Shown: piece after piece, positions 1-7,884 of the stretch
Layout: every line of letters begins with the position of its first letter
Numbering within the stretch: position 1 is the stretch's first letter
Assembly (NCBI GenBank): GCA_964459465.1
Contig: CAYWLR010000001.1
Span: 310,001-374,000, forward strand
Direction of reading: 5' to 3'
DNA: 64,000 nt
Origin: CALAMC01 sp964459465
GTDB taxonomy: Bacteria; Zixibacteria; MSB-5A5; GN15; PGXB01
The notes under the pieces: generated by a model
The model's input: the letters and a program-made list of their open reading frames with translations, nothing else
Database searches by the model: none
What the model was told of the DNA's origin: nothing
Translations under genes and position numbers: made by a program

Positions 1-771
1 TACCAGTTTGCGCCCGCCTTCGGAGACATCGATAGAAATGTCGAGACGGTGCGGGCGGCAGTTGACGATAAGGTTTTCGACCTTCTGGTCCTGCCGGAGT
101 TTTTCGCCACCGGTTATCAGTTCATAAATGCCGATGAAGCCGCCTCGTTGGCCGACCGGGCGGGGGAGGGTTTGACTTTTGGGCAAATGAGTCAATTGGC
201 GGCCAACAAAAAGGCGCTGATTGTCTATGGTTTTCCGGAAGTGGGCGGAAATGACCGATTGTATAATTCGGCCATGGCTATTTTACCCGACGGCGGGTGG
301 CATGTTTATCGCAAAACCCATTTATTCGATACGGAACGGGCTTTTTTCGAACCGGGTGACAGCGGTTTTTTTACCTTTGATTTCAAAGGAGCCCGAATCG
401 GCCTGATGATCTGCTTTGACTGGCGTTTTCCCGAAGCCGCCCGCAAGCTGACTCTTCTGGGTGCCCAGATTATCTGCCACCCGTCAAACCTGGTTTTGCC
501 CCATTGTCCCGACGCCATGGTTACCCGGGCGCTGGAAAACGGCGTTTACACCATAACCGCCGACCGCATCGGAACGGAAAACCGAACCGGCACGGCCCTA
601 ACTTTTATCGGCAACAGCCGGATTATCGGCCCCGATGGGCGAATCCTGGCAGAACTCGGACGCGATGAAACGGCCTTTGTCGCCCGCGATATTGACCCTG
701 CCCGGGCCGACCAAAAGGCCGTCACTCCGCGCAATGACCTTCTCGGAGACCGCCGCCCGGAATTTTACTAA
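1..771 (+). CDS. Carbon-nitrogen hydrolase (nitrilase superfamily), 5' truncated by window edge
   Basis: The frame is open from base 1, and the first residues (FAPAFGDIDRN) match the usual start of a nitrilase-fold amidase, so only a few N-terminal residues are missing. The Glu-Lys-Cys triad is visible: Glu in LPEFFATGY, Lys in YRKTHLF and the nucleophile Cys in MICFDWRFPE (codon 412-414). The family hydrolyses C-N bonds of amides, carbamoyl compounds or nitriles in the cytoplasm. The substrate cannot be read from the sequence. It ends in TAA, followed by about 150 bp without a gene. Family assignment is firm; specificity is open. Confidence 0.9.
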   Translation, partial: YQFAPAFGDIDRNVETVRAAVDDKVFDLLVLPEFFATGYQFINADEAASLADRAGEGLTFGQMSQLAANKKALIVYGFPEVGGNDRLYNSAMAILPDGGWHVYRKTHLFDTERAFFEPGDSGFFTFDFKGARIGLMICFDWRFPEAARKLTLLGAQIICHPSNLVLPHCPDAMVTRALENGVYTITADRIGTENRTGTALTFIGNSRIIGPDGRILAELGRDETAFVARDIDPARADQKAVTPRNDLLGDRRPEFY

Positions 772-918
772 GTGATTGATATCGATGTCCTTATGACATT
801 TCGGGGGATTCTGTATTGGGCCGTATCGCTTTATTAAGGGATTTTACTTAATGTTTTTAACGGTTGTGCCGATAAAAATTCAAGGTAGAGGTGCCCAAAA
901 GAAAAACGGAGAAGTTAA

Positions 919-1320
919 TTGGCAATAGGGCAAAAAACTAAGGTTACCAAAATTCTGGTCGTCGATGACGAGCCGCAGATAACCGAAATCGTCGAGGCGT
1001 TTCTGGTTAACGCCGGTCATCAGGTCATTATTTCCAATGACGGCAAAACCGCTGTTCAGAAGGCCAAGGAGATTCGCCCTGATATTATCCTTTTGGATAT
1101 CATGATGCCGGGCACCGACGGCTACAGCATCTGCAACGAAATAAAAAGCGATCCCGGTCTGGCCAATACCCCGGTGGTTTTCCTGACCGGCAAAGACATG
1201 AACGAGGATATGGGCCGGTCATTCAAAGTCGGCGGTGACATGTTCATCAAAAAGCCGTTTTCGTGCGAACGACTCCTGGAAATCGTCAATATTATTATCA
1301 TGTCGACCTCCCGTCATTGA
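919..1320 (+). CDS. Single-domain CheY-like response regulator
   Basis: A 133-residue receiver domain with no output domain. The acidic pocket is D16/D17, the phospho-acceptor is D60 (LLDIMMPG), the switch Thr is T90 and the conserved Lys is K112 (IKKPF). Such proteins pass a phosphoryl signal by protein-protein contact, to a kinase, a motor or another regulator. The start is TTG at 919 with GGAG about 7 nt upstream; no better ATG lies in frame. There is no adjacent histidine kinase, so its partner must be elsewhere. A phosphorelay or motility role is possible but not shown. Confidence 0.9.
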   Translation: MAIGQKTKVTKILVVDDEPQITEIVEAFLVNAGHQVIISNDGKTAVQKAKEIRPDIILLDIMMPGTDGYSICNEIKSDPGLANTPVVFLTGKDMNEDMGRSFKVGGDMFIKKPFSCERLLEIVNIIIMSTSRH

Positions 1321-1401
1321 AACTTTTTCCTCTTTTTTTTGTTGAAAATATTGTGCGGCGCACTATATTATAATAAAGGACGCCCCGAAAAAGGACCGCT
1401 T

Positions 1402-1977
1402 ATGAAACTGATCAAACGCTACAAGAACCGTCGGCTCTATGACACCGAAGCCAAAAGGTATATCACCCACGCCGAGCTGATCGCCATTATCGACAGCGAC
1501 ATTTCGTTCAAGGTTGTGGATTCGGTCACCGGTTACGATATCACTCCGGCCGTTCTGGCCCAGGTGATCGCCGGTGAGGTCAATCGCTGGCGGGATTTGA
1601 GTCGAGCCAAAAACGTATTAATTAATGCTATAAGTTCAGGAGGTAAGAAATCAATGTCGATTCTGAAGAACACGTATCTGGCCTCGTTGGGCATTTATGA
1701 CCTGACGAAAAAGAAAGCCGAAGAGGTGATCGATTCACTAATTAAGGCGGGCGAAATTTCCAAGTCGCAACGCAAAGACGCCGTCATGGAGCTTCTGGAA
1801 AAAGCCGAGAAGCAGACCACCGTTTTTGCCGAAAAAGTCAAAAAGGAAACCGGCAACATCCAGAAGGAAGTCGGCAAAGTGGTGGACAAACTCAAACTGG
1901 CCAGCAAGAAGGACATCGACGCCATCAATAAGAAGCTGGATAAGCTCAGCCAGGCCATCGACAAAATGGGCAAGTAG
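1402..1977 (+). CDS. PHA synthesis regulator DNA-binding domain fused to phasin-like helical domain
   Basis: 191 residues. The first ~65 residues (KRYKNRRLYDTE, ITHAELI, FKVVDSVTGYDIT) match the polyhydroxyalkanoate accumulation regulator DNA-binding domain (PhaR/PHB_acc_N). Residues ~88-191 are a heptad-rich helical segment beginning SILKNTYLASLGIYDLTKKK and ending in coiled coil, as in the phasin-like family with the core pattern LTKEKAEEL-D-L-KGE. The family binds PHA granules and PHA-gene promoters. The ATG at 1402, with AAGGA upstream, is preferred over an upstream in-frame start at 1339. An internal AGGAGGT at 1638-1644 precedes an in-frame ATG at 1654, so a separate phasin product may also be made. 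No PHA synthase lies nearby. The fusion is seen; the role is inferred. Confidence 0.8.
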   Translation: MKLIKRYKNRRLYDTEAKRYITHAELIAIIDSDISFKVVDSVTGYDITPAVLAQVIAGEVNRWRDLSRAKNVLINAISSGGKKSMSILKNTYLASLGIYDLTKKKAEEVIDSLIKAGEISKSQRKDAVMELLEKAEKQTTVFAEKVKKETGNIQKEVGKVVDKLKLASKKDIDAINKKLDKLSQAIDKMGK

Positions 1978-2003
1978 CTTTTTCTTGCCGCATTGCGTTT
2001 GTG

Positions 2004-2031
2004 AAAATGGCAGGATTCCTGCCATTTTTTT
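2004..2031 (+). terminator. Rho-independent terminator after the PHA regulator/phasin gene
   Basis: An 11-bp stem (AAAATGGCAGG paired with CCTGCCATTTT) with loop ATT runs into a T-tract at 2025-2031. It sits 27 bp after the stop codon and separates this gene from rlmN. Confidence 0.85.
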
Positions 2032-2094
2032 ATGCAGTCCATTCATCTTCTGAAAGCCCTTGATAATTTCAAAATTCTGATTAATTTGGGCGCG

Positions 2095-3126
2095 ATGGAA
2101 CGAATCAACCTGTTTGGAAATACCGTCGCCGATCTGGAAAATGTGATGCTCGAAATCGGTGAAAAACCGTACCGCGCCAAGCAGCTGTTCAAGTGGTTTT
2201 ATAAGCTGGGCGAACACGAGTTTGAACGCATGACCGACCTCTCGCGGGACTTAAGGCAACTTCTAACCGGCAAATTTTCCTTTATCGGTATGGTTCCGGA
2301 AAAGACCCTGGTTTCGTCCGACGGGTCGGAGAAGTTCCTGTACCGTCTGACCGACGATTCCTTAATCGAGTCGGTCCTGCTCAAAGACGGCGATAAGCGC
2401 ACCGTCTGCGTCTCCAGCCAGGTCGGTTGCCCATTGGGTTGCACTTTCTGCGCGACGGGAATGATGGGCTTTAAGCGCAATCTGTCCACGGCCGAAATTG
2501 TCGGTCAACTGGTTTATCTACGCCGCCGCGACGGCGATGACGCTTTCGGCAATATCGTTTTCATGGGCATGGGAGAGCCGCTTCTAAATTTTGAAAACCT
2601 GGTTCGTACGGTGGGAATTATCTCATCGGGAATCGGACTATCGATTTCGGCCCGTAAGGTGACCGTCTCGACGGTCGGAATTGTCCCGGAGATTTACCGT
2701 CTGGCCGATACGAAGCTGAAAGTCAATCTGGCTATATCGCTTCACGCCGCCAATGACGACAAACGACGCAAAATAATCCCCGTGGCCAAAAAGTATCCGC
2801 TGGTAAAACTTACCGAAGCCGCCAAATATTTCGCTCACAAGAGAAAAAATCGGATCACTTTCGAGTACGTTTTAATCGGCGATTTCAATGACGGCGATGA
2901 AGATATTCGGGAACTGTCACGGCTGGTCAGGGGTATCCCGTGTAAAATAAATATATTAAGTTATAACCCGGTCGAGGGCCTGCCGTACCGGCGGCCGACC
3001 GAGGATGAGATAGACAGGTTCGCACAGAAGTTGTATCCGCATGCCCCGGCGGTGACAGTACGGAAGAGCCGGGGGCTGGATATCAGCGGCGCCTGCGGGC
3101 AGTTGGCGGGAAAATATATTAATTGA
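2095..3126 (+). CDS. rlmN: Dual-specificity RNA methyltransferase RlmN (radical SAM)
   Basis: 343 residues from ATG 2095. A longer in-frame reading from 2032 begins inside the preceding terminator and is unlikely. The radical SAM cluster motif is CPLGCTFC (C112, C116, C119), followed by the SAM-binding GEP in GMGEPLLN. The late catalytic Cys in SGACGQL (C334) corresponds to the methyl-carrying cysteine of the family. RlmN methylates C2 of A2503 in 23S rRNA and A37 in some tRNAs, in the cytoplasm. The length is typical. The next gene starts 17 bp downstream with its own AAGGAG, so the two may be co-transcribed. Confidence 0.95.
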   Translation: MERINLFGNTVADLENVMLEIGEKPYRAKQLFKWFYKLGEHEFERMTDLSRDLRQLLTGKFSFIGMVPEKTLVSSDGSEKFLYRLTDDSLIESVLLKDGDKRTVCVSSQVGCPLGCTFCATGMMGFKRNLSTAEIVGQLVYLRRRDGDDAFGNIVFMGMGEPLLNFENLVRTVGIISSGIGLSISARKVTVSTVGIVPEIYRLADTKLKVNLAISLHAANDDKRRKIIPVAKKYPLVKLTEAAKYFAHKRKNRITFEYVLIGDFNDGDEDIRELSRLVRGIPCKINILSYNPVEGLPYRRPTEDEIDRFAQKLYPHAPAVTVRKSRGLDISGACGQLAGKYIN

Positions 3127-3143
3127 TTATAAGGAGTCATGTT

Positions 3144-4550
3144 ATGACAAAGACCGGACGAATTGCGGTTCTAACAATGATGGGCGTGATAATGTCGGTT
3201 TGTGTATGGGCCGCCGATATCGACATTTCAGGTGTGACCATTTCCGAAATGTCCTGGGGCAATCGAACGGTTTCGTTCGATATTAAAAATAACATGGACG
3301 ATGTGACGTTTTTAACGGCCGTGGTTCGGTTGAATTATTCCGGGGAAGAGCTGACTCCGCGGCGTATGATGCAGAAATCAATCTTAGTGGAGCCGGCCGC
3401 GACGGCCAAAATGGAACTGCCGATCGGTGTCGTGGGTAATTACGGAACCTGCCATATCAATGTCGGCGTCTATGCGGTTGTCGATACTCTGGATGTACTC
3501 CTGGAGTCGCAAAGAATTTTCTCCCATGATATTTCGCATACGTTTCCCGTGCCCGCCGGTTTGAAAGAGGTCATTGACGGCGGCCTGACGGTCCCGGGTT
3601 ACGTTGACAGGACGACCGTATTCGACAATCATTTCGGGCGGATCCTGGCTTTCCTGTTGTATCATGGCAAAAGCGTGAATGAAATCGCGACGTTAACCGG
3701 GGCAACCGAAAAGTTTGTACGGCAGGGGGTAGACACGCTGGACAGCTATGGTTACGTCAAAAAGGAGGGCGACCGTCACGTCCTGACGTTCAATGTCATA
3801 ACCGATGAGCGGGTTAAAAGGCTGCGTCCGGAAATCAATGATGCCGTGGCGGGTTTAATTGAAATTTTAAAAAAGAATCTGCCAGTGTACGACAGCACCG
3901 TGCAGGCTTTGGTGGAACAGGGTGCAGTCACGACACAGAAGGACAATATCATCGACCCCGGATCGATTCTGCATCATAAACACCCGGTCGTCTTGTGCCT
4001 GTTTTTATGGAATGTCCTGGGCCGCGAATTCGTCAACAACGGCAATGCCTTTAATATCTTTCAGTTGTCCGACCCGTGCAATGCTTATATGGCCGATTTC
4101 ATGCACCTTGTCAGCGGTCCGGCCGAAAATACCGGTGACGGATTCTATTACTTTATTGCCGACAAAGATACCTATCAAATGCATTGCGGCACGGGCCATA
4201 TGCCGATTTTGTGCAGTCCCGATTATAGGGAGAGATTGCTTGCGCACAAAAGAGTAGATTGGTCTTTCCTCCGCGACAGCTCCGCCGTTTTTTATACTTA
4301 TACGGACGAAAAGGCGCAAATTCCGGTATCGATGCTAATGGACGGTGCGATACAGCACGTTGAAAATCTAAAGAAGGTCGTGGAGATGGAATTCAATACC
4401 CGCGAGGAGGGCCGTTATTTGCGCGGCGTCAAGTACTGGTGCTGGAATCTTGTGGTGGGCGAAGTCATGAAAGAACTGGAATCATTGGGACTGCTTGAGA
4501 AAGAAGGCTTTGGCACTTACTCTTTACAAAAGGCATTGGTTCAATGGTAA
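3144..4550 (+). CDS. Exported protein of unknown function with a winged-helix-like segment
   Basis: 468 residues; start ATG 3144 with AAGGAG 7 nt upstream. An N-terminal signal peptide ends near VCVWA-AD, so the protein should leave the cytoplasm. Residues about 30-140 look like an all-beta domain. Residues about 164-212 (LLYHGKSVNEIATLTGATEK, then a recognition-helix-like stretch and GYVKKEGDRHVL) read like a MarR/ArsR-type winged helix, unusual in an exported protein. The C-terminal half is unrecognised and contains several Cys (DPCNAYM, MHCGTGHMPILC). Its 3' end overlaps the next gene, a lipoprotein, by 7 bp, implying an operon. I do not recognise the family. Confidence 0.75.
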   Translation: MTKTGRIAVLTMMGVIMSVCVWAADIDISGVTISEMSWGNRTVSFDIKNNMDDVTFLTAVVRLNYSGEELTPRRMMQKSILVEPAATAKMELPIGVVGNYGTCHINVGVYAVVDTLDVLLESQRIFSHDISHTFPVPAGLKEVIDGGLTVPGYVDRTTVFDNHFGRILAFLLYHGKSVNEIATLTGATEKFVRQGVDTLDSYGYVKKEGDRHVLTFNVITDERVKRLRPEINDAVAGLIEILKKNLPVYDSTVQALVEQGAVTTQKDNIIDPGSILHHKHPVVLCLFLWNVLGREFVNNGNAFNIFQLSDPCNAYMADFMHLVSGPAENTGDGFYYFIADKDTYQMHCGTGHMPILCSPDYRERLLAHKRVDWSFLRDSSAVFYTYTDEKAQIPVSMLMDGAIQHVENLKKVVEMEFNTREEGRYLRGVKYWCWNLVVGEVMKELESLGLLEKEGFGTYSLQKALVQW

Positions 4551-4939
4551 AGAATTTGATTTATATGACCGCCGTTCTGGCCCTGCTGCTGGCATCATGT
4601 GGCAAGGAAAACCCGTCGCGCGACGAAATCCCGGCCATAAAGGACGTCCTGGCCGCTTTCCAGGAGGCCATTTACGACAAAAATCCGGTTCGGGTCGATT
4701 CTCTTATGGCAGTCGAAGCGCTCGATAAAAATCTTGACGGCAACGCCATTATTGCCGCCGTGTACGGGATAGGCGAAGATTTTTATTCGTTCGGGCAGAG
4801 AGAATTTTTCTATACCGATAACAGGGCAGTGGTTAAATGTGTCGTCATGGCCACGCAGGATGACGCCGGCCGCCCGGTGGAGATTACTCTGGGCAAAAAA
4901 GGCGACCGCTGGCTGATTCGCAATCTTGAGTTCAAATAA
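4544..4939 (+). CDS. Small lipoprotein, function unknown
   Basis: 131 residues. The N-terminus LALLLASCGKEN is a classic lipobox (LASC), giving a lipid-anchored mature protein of about 110 residues. The rest resembles small NTF2-like or DUF4878-type lipoprotein domains: a helical start (DVLAAFQEAIYDKNPVRVDSLM), then beta strands ending DRWLIRNLEF, which is inference from pattern only. It starts inside the 3' end of the upstream exported-protein gene (7-bp overlap), so the two are probably translated together and may act together in the envelope. Confidence 0.8.
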   Translation: MVKNLIYMTAVLALLLASCGKENPSRDEIPAIKDVLAAFQEAIYDKNPVRVDSLMAVEALDKNLDGNAIIAAVYGIGEDFYSFGQREFFYTDNRAVVKCVVMATQDDAGRPVEITLGKKGDRWLIRNLEFK

Positions 4940-4942
4940 AAA

Positions 4943-4968
4943 AACGCCCCGAACTTGATCGGGGCGTT
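4943..4968 (-). terminator. Terminator between convergent genes
   Basis: A 10-bp perfect stem (AACGCCCCGA / TCGGGGCGTT) with loop ACTTGA. Read on the minus strand it is followed by a run of T (complement of the A-run at 4937-4944), so it terminates the S41 protease gene. It probably also slows plus-strand transcription of the lipoprotein gene. Confidence 0.85.
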
Positions 4969-4987
4969 GATAACATTTGATGCCGGA

Positions 4988-6817
4988 TTAATTTTTGCTT
5001 TCGTCCGATTTTTGTTCGGTCGTCTTCTGTACCGATAAAATGGTGCCGTATTCCTTGTTATTCTTGAGCAGCTCCACGGCTTTTAGCACGGCCGGATCGG
5101 TTTTTAGAATAACCTGTTCATACACTCCGCGCTGTCCGCCGATATTGGCAACCAGTTCCCGCTTGATTGATTTCGCGATATACGGCCGGGATTTTTCGAA
5201 ATCGGCTTCCTTCTCTTTTTCAATCTGGGTTTCCAATTCCTTGATGTATTCCGAAAAGAGCGGACCCTTATCTTCCTCATCCACCACCTTCTTCATGTTC
5301 TCCAGAGAAACTTCCATGGCCGTCTTGTAGGCGAAATTTTTCTCTTTGATAAACTTCCTGAATTCCTCAATCATGGCATCCGTCACTTCGAAATCCAGTC
5401 CGAGATCCGGGTGATCGGCTACGTACTTGACGGCAAAATCAAAAAATAATGACTGCCGTTCCAGATTGATCTCGATTGGCTTCAAATAGGCCGGGGGTTC
5501 CAGTTCCATATCGGGGGTGATCCCGCCGCCGCCATAAACGACCCGTCCGTCATTGGTATAATAAATTTCCTTTTCGGTAACCTTCAAAGTATCGGCGGTG
5601 AGCGAGTCGGCTTCCTCCGCCATTTCATCGAAACCGTGGCCGGGCTTGTTTTGACGTTCCGGGCGCTGTATGCATCTTCCCGAAGGAACGTAATACTTGG
5701 CCGTGGTCAGTTTCAGATTGACGTCGTCGCCTTCTCCGACCGGGAAGATTTGCTGAACCAGTCCCTTGCCGTAGGTTTGCTGACCCATGATAACCGCCCG
5801 ATCCCAGTCCTGCAACGCCCCGGAGACGATTTCCGATGCCGACGCGGTGCCCTCATCCACCAGCACGACCATCGGCTTGTCCGGGAACAGCGGCAGGCGG
5901 CGGGAATAATGGCGCACTTCCGAGTTGGGATTTTTGCCACGGGTATAAACAACCAGTTTGCCCTCTTCTATAAACAACTCGGCCGTTTCCACCGCCTGTT
6001 GCAGAAGACCGCCGCCGTTGGAGCGCAAGTCCAGAATCAAACCGCCGACGTTTTTATTCTTGAGATCCTCGACTGCTTCCCGCAGTTCGGCGCTGGTTTC
6101 TTCGGCAAACCGGGAAAGACGGATATAACCGATGTCGCTGTTGTCGACGACACCGTAATAGTTGACCGATTTCAGTTCAATGACGGCCCGTTCGATTTCG
6201 AAATCCAGCAAGTCGGGAATGCCCTGACGGCGAATCGAGATATTGATAGCCGTCCCGGCCTGGCCGCGCATCAGGTGTGAGGCATCGCTGGTAGTCATAC
6301 CAAAAGTGGACTGCCCTTCTATTTTTTCGATAACGTCGCCGGAACGAAGACCCTTCTTGTAGGCCGGGGAGCCCTCGAACGGAGTAACGACGATTATATA
6401 ATTATCGCGGGCGTCGATTTCGATACCGAGGCCTTCATACTTGCCGCTGGTCGATTCCATCAGCCGTTCATAAGATTGCTTTTCCATCAGGACGGAAAAG
6501 CGGTCGAGCTCATCGAGCATACCGCGGATGCCGGCATTTATGAGTTTGCGGGTATCGATATCTTCCATATAGCGGTTTTTGATATCATAAACCGTCTGAT
6601 TGAATTTCTTGATTTCCTTAAAGAACGTTTCTTTGGAATCTTCCTCTTTGACGGCTCCGGCTTCTTCGGTTTCGGAATTAATGTTAATATGTGTCGTGCC
6701 ACTCAAATAAATGGTCCTGGTTTCGGGCGGAGGCGTGGCCTCGCCGGATCCGACCACCCATATTAACCCCAGCAAAAATGACGTCAGGGCCAGTATCGAA
6801 AGCGTGAACTTTTTCAA
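4988..6817 (-). CDS. S41 family C-terminal processing peptidase (CtpA-like)
   Basis: 609 residues with an N-terminal membrane anchor or signal (residues 4-22). A PDZ domain lies near 125-200 (YEGLGIEI, SPAYKKGLRSGDVI). The S41 catalytic core contains the Ser of GTASASEI (S326/S328) and Lys of TYGKGLVQ (K353). The C-terminal ~200 residues are helical and charged, longer than a minimal CtpA. Family members trim or degrade C-termini of envelope proteins in the periplasm. The start is TTG 6815-6817 with GGAGG 7 nt away. It stands alone, with a terminator downstream and a ~400-bp divergent region upstream. Confidence 0.93.
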   Translation of the reverse strand: MKKFTLSILALTSFLLGLIWVVGSGEATPPPETRTIYLSGTTHININSETEEAGAVKEEDSKETFFKEIKKFNQTVYDIKNRYMEDIDTRKLINAGIRGMLDELDRFSVLMEKQSYERLMESTSGKYEGLGIEIDARDNYIIVVTPFEGSPAYKKGLRSGDVIEKIEGQSTFGMTTSDASHLMRGQAGTAINISIRRQGIPDLLDFEIERAVIELKSVNYYGVVDNSDIGYIRLSRFAEETSAELREAVEDLKNKNVGGLILDLRSNGGGLLQQAVETAELFIEEGKLVVYTRGKNPNSEVRHYSRRLPLFPDKPMVVLVDEGTASASEIVSGALQDWDRAVIMGQQTYGKGLVQQIFPVGEGDDVNLKLTTAKYYVPSGRCIQRPERQNKPGHGFDEMAEEADSLTADTLKVTEKEIYYTNDGRVVYGGGGITPDMELEPPAYLKPIEINLERQSLFFDFAVKYVADHPDLGLDFEVTDAMIEEFRKFIKEKNFAYKTAMEVSLENMKKVVDEEDKGPLFSEYIKELETQIEKEKEADFEKSRPYIAKSIKRELVANIGGQRGVYEQVILKTDPAVLKAVELLKNNKEYGTILSVQKTTEQKSDESKN

Positions 6818-7224
6818 TTTATTACCTCCAATGCCTTTAGCGTGGCTGACAATTCATCTGCACTCCCATGGCGATGCAACGGACCGAAGCCAATGGCAGG
6901 GTTTGTGTATCGTAATAATTTAACGTTCATATGTATTTTAACGTTTCATTTATTTTTCCGCAATACGTAAACAGCATTAAGTTTGCCAAGCCGAGGTTAC
7001 CTTTATAGCCTGTAACTATATACAATACGTTATAAAACGCAGGCGGGACTAAGCCGTAATCCTGCCAGGTTTATTACTTATCGCACAAAGGTTTATTCGT
7101 CGAACTTGAAATCGGGGCAGGACGGGCCTGCGGAATTTACAGTAAAAAACCATTGCATTTATGTCCTGGTCATCTTTTATACAGGAAATTGGCAGGGATA
7201 CGTGGTTTGAAAAAAGGTTACATT
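6818..7224. promoter_or_regulatory. Divergent intergenic region with paired TTTAACGTT motifs
   Basis: This 407-bp region separates the minus-strand S41 protease from the plus-strand HAD gene and holds no credible ORF. Two near-identical motifs, TTTAACGTTCAT (6919-6930) and TTTAACGTTTCAT (6937-6949), start 18 bp apart. They lie about 100 bp upstream of the protease start and each contains the palindrome AACGTT. They could be a tandem operator, which is inference only. Confidence 0.35.
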
Positions 7225-7884
7225 ATGACCGCCGAACGCGGAAAATTTGCAAACATCTGCAACATAATTTTCGACCTTGACGGGACTCTGATAGATTCAT
7301 CGTCGGGCATAATTCTGGCCGCCAATCAGGCTTTGGCGCAGCTGGGTTTACCCGCCCGGAGTCCGGAAGAAATAAAAAAATGTATTGGCTATCCTCTGGA
7401 ACGATTATACGGCGATAATCCGCCCGATAGATTTGTCGAATTCAGAAACATCTTCCGTCAATTGGGCAATTGGGTTATCGTGGACTCGGCCCGTCCGCTG
7501 GACGGGGTCGAGATGACCCTGGGATTATTGTCACAAAAGGGCCATCGGCTGGCGGTGGCCACCACCAAATGCCGCCGACATCTGGAAGAAATCATTTCCC
7601 GGCTGGGCTGGGAAAATTATTTTGAAGCGATTTCCGGCGGCGATGATGTTGCCCGGACCAAGCCCGACCCCGAACAGATAAACCGGCTGATAACTGAATT
7701 AAGGGCCGTCAGACGCCAAACAGTTGTGGTGGGTGATACGGTCAACGATATTATTGCGGCCCGTGCCGCCGGGCTCATGACAATCGGCGTCCGGTCGCCA
7801 TTTGGGGGTGAAGAAGCGCTTGCGGCTTCATCACCCGATTTAATGCTCGACACTTTCTGTCAGCTGACCGAATACTTAATATAG
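7225..7884 (+). CDS. HAD-superfamily hydrolase, phosphoglycolate phosphatase-like
   Basis: 219 residues. Motif I is FDLDGTLIDS (D17 nucleophile, D19 acid/base). Motif II is the Thr of AVATTK, motif III the Lys of RTKPDP and motif IV GDTVNDIIAARAAG. An alpha-helical cap sits between motifs I and II, as in Gph and PpaX. The family removes phosphate from small cytosolic metabolites; the substrate cannot be told from sequence. ATG 7225 follows AAAAAGG; an upstream in-frame start at 7153 lacks such support. Its 3' end overlaps the convergent S8 protease gene by 9 bp. Confidence 0.88.
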   Translation: MTAERGKFANICNIIFDLDGTLIDSSSGIILAANQALAQLGLPARSPEEIKKCIGYPLERLYGDNPPDRFVEFRNIFRQLGNWVIVDSARPLDGVEMTLGLLSQKGHRLAVATTKCRRHLEEIISRLGWENYFEAISGGDDVARTKPDPEQINRLITELRAVRRQTVVVGDTVNDIIAARAAGLMTIGVRSPFGGEEALAASSPDLMLDTFCQLTEYLI

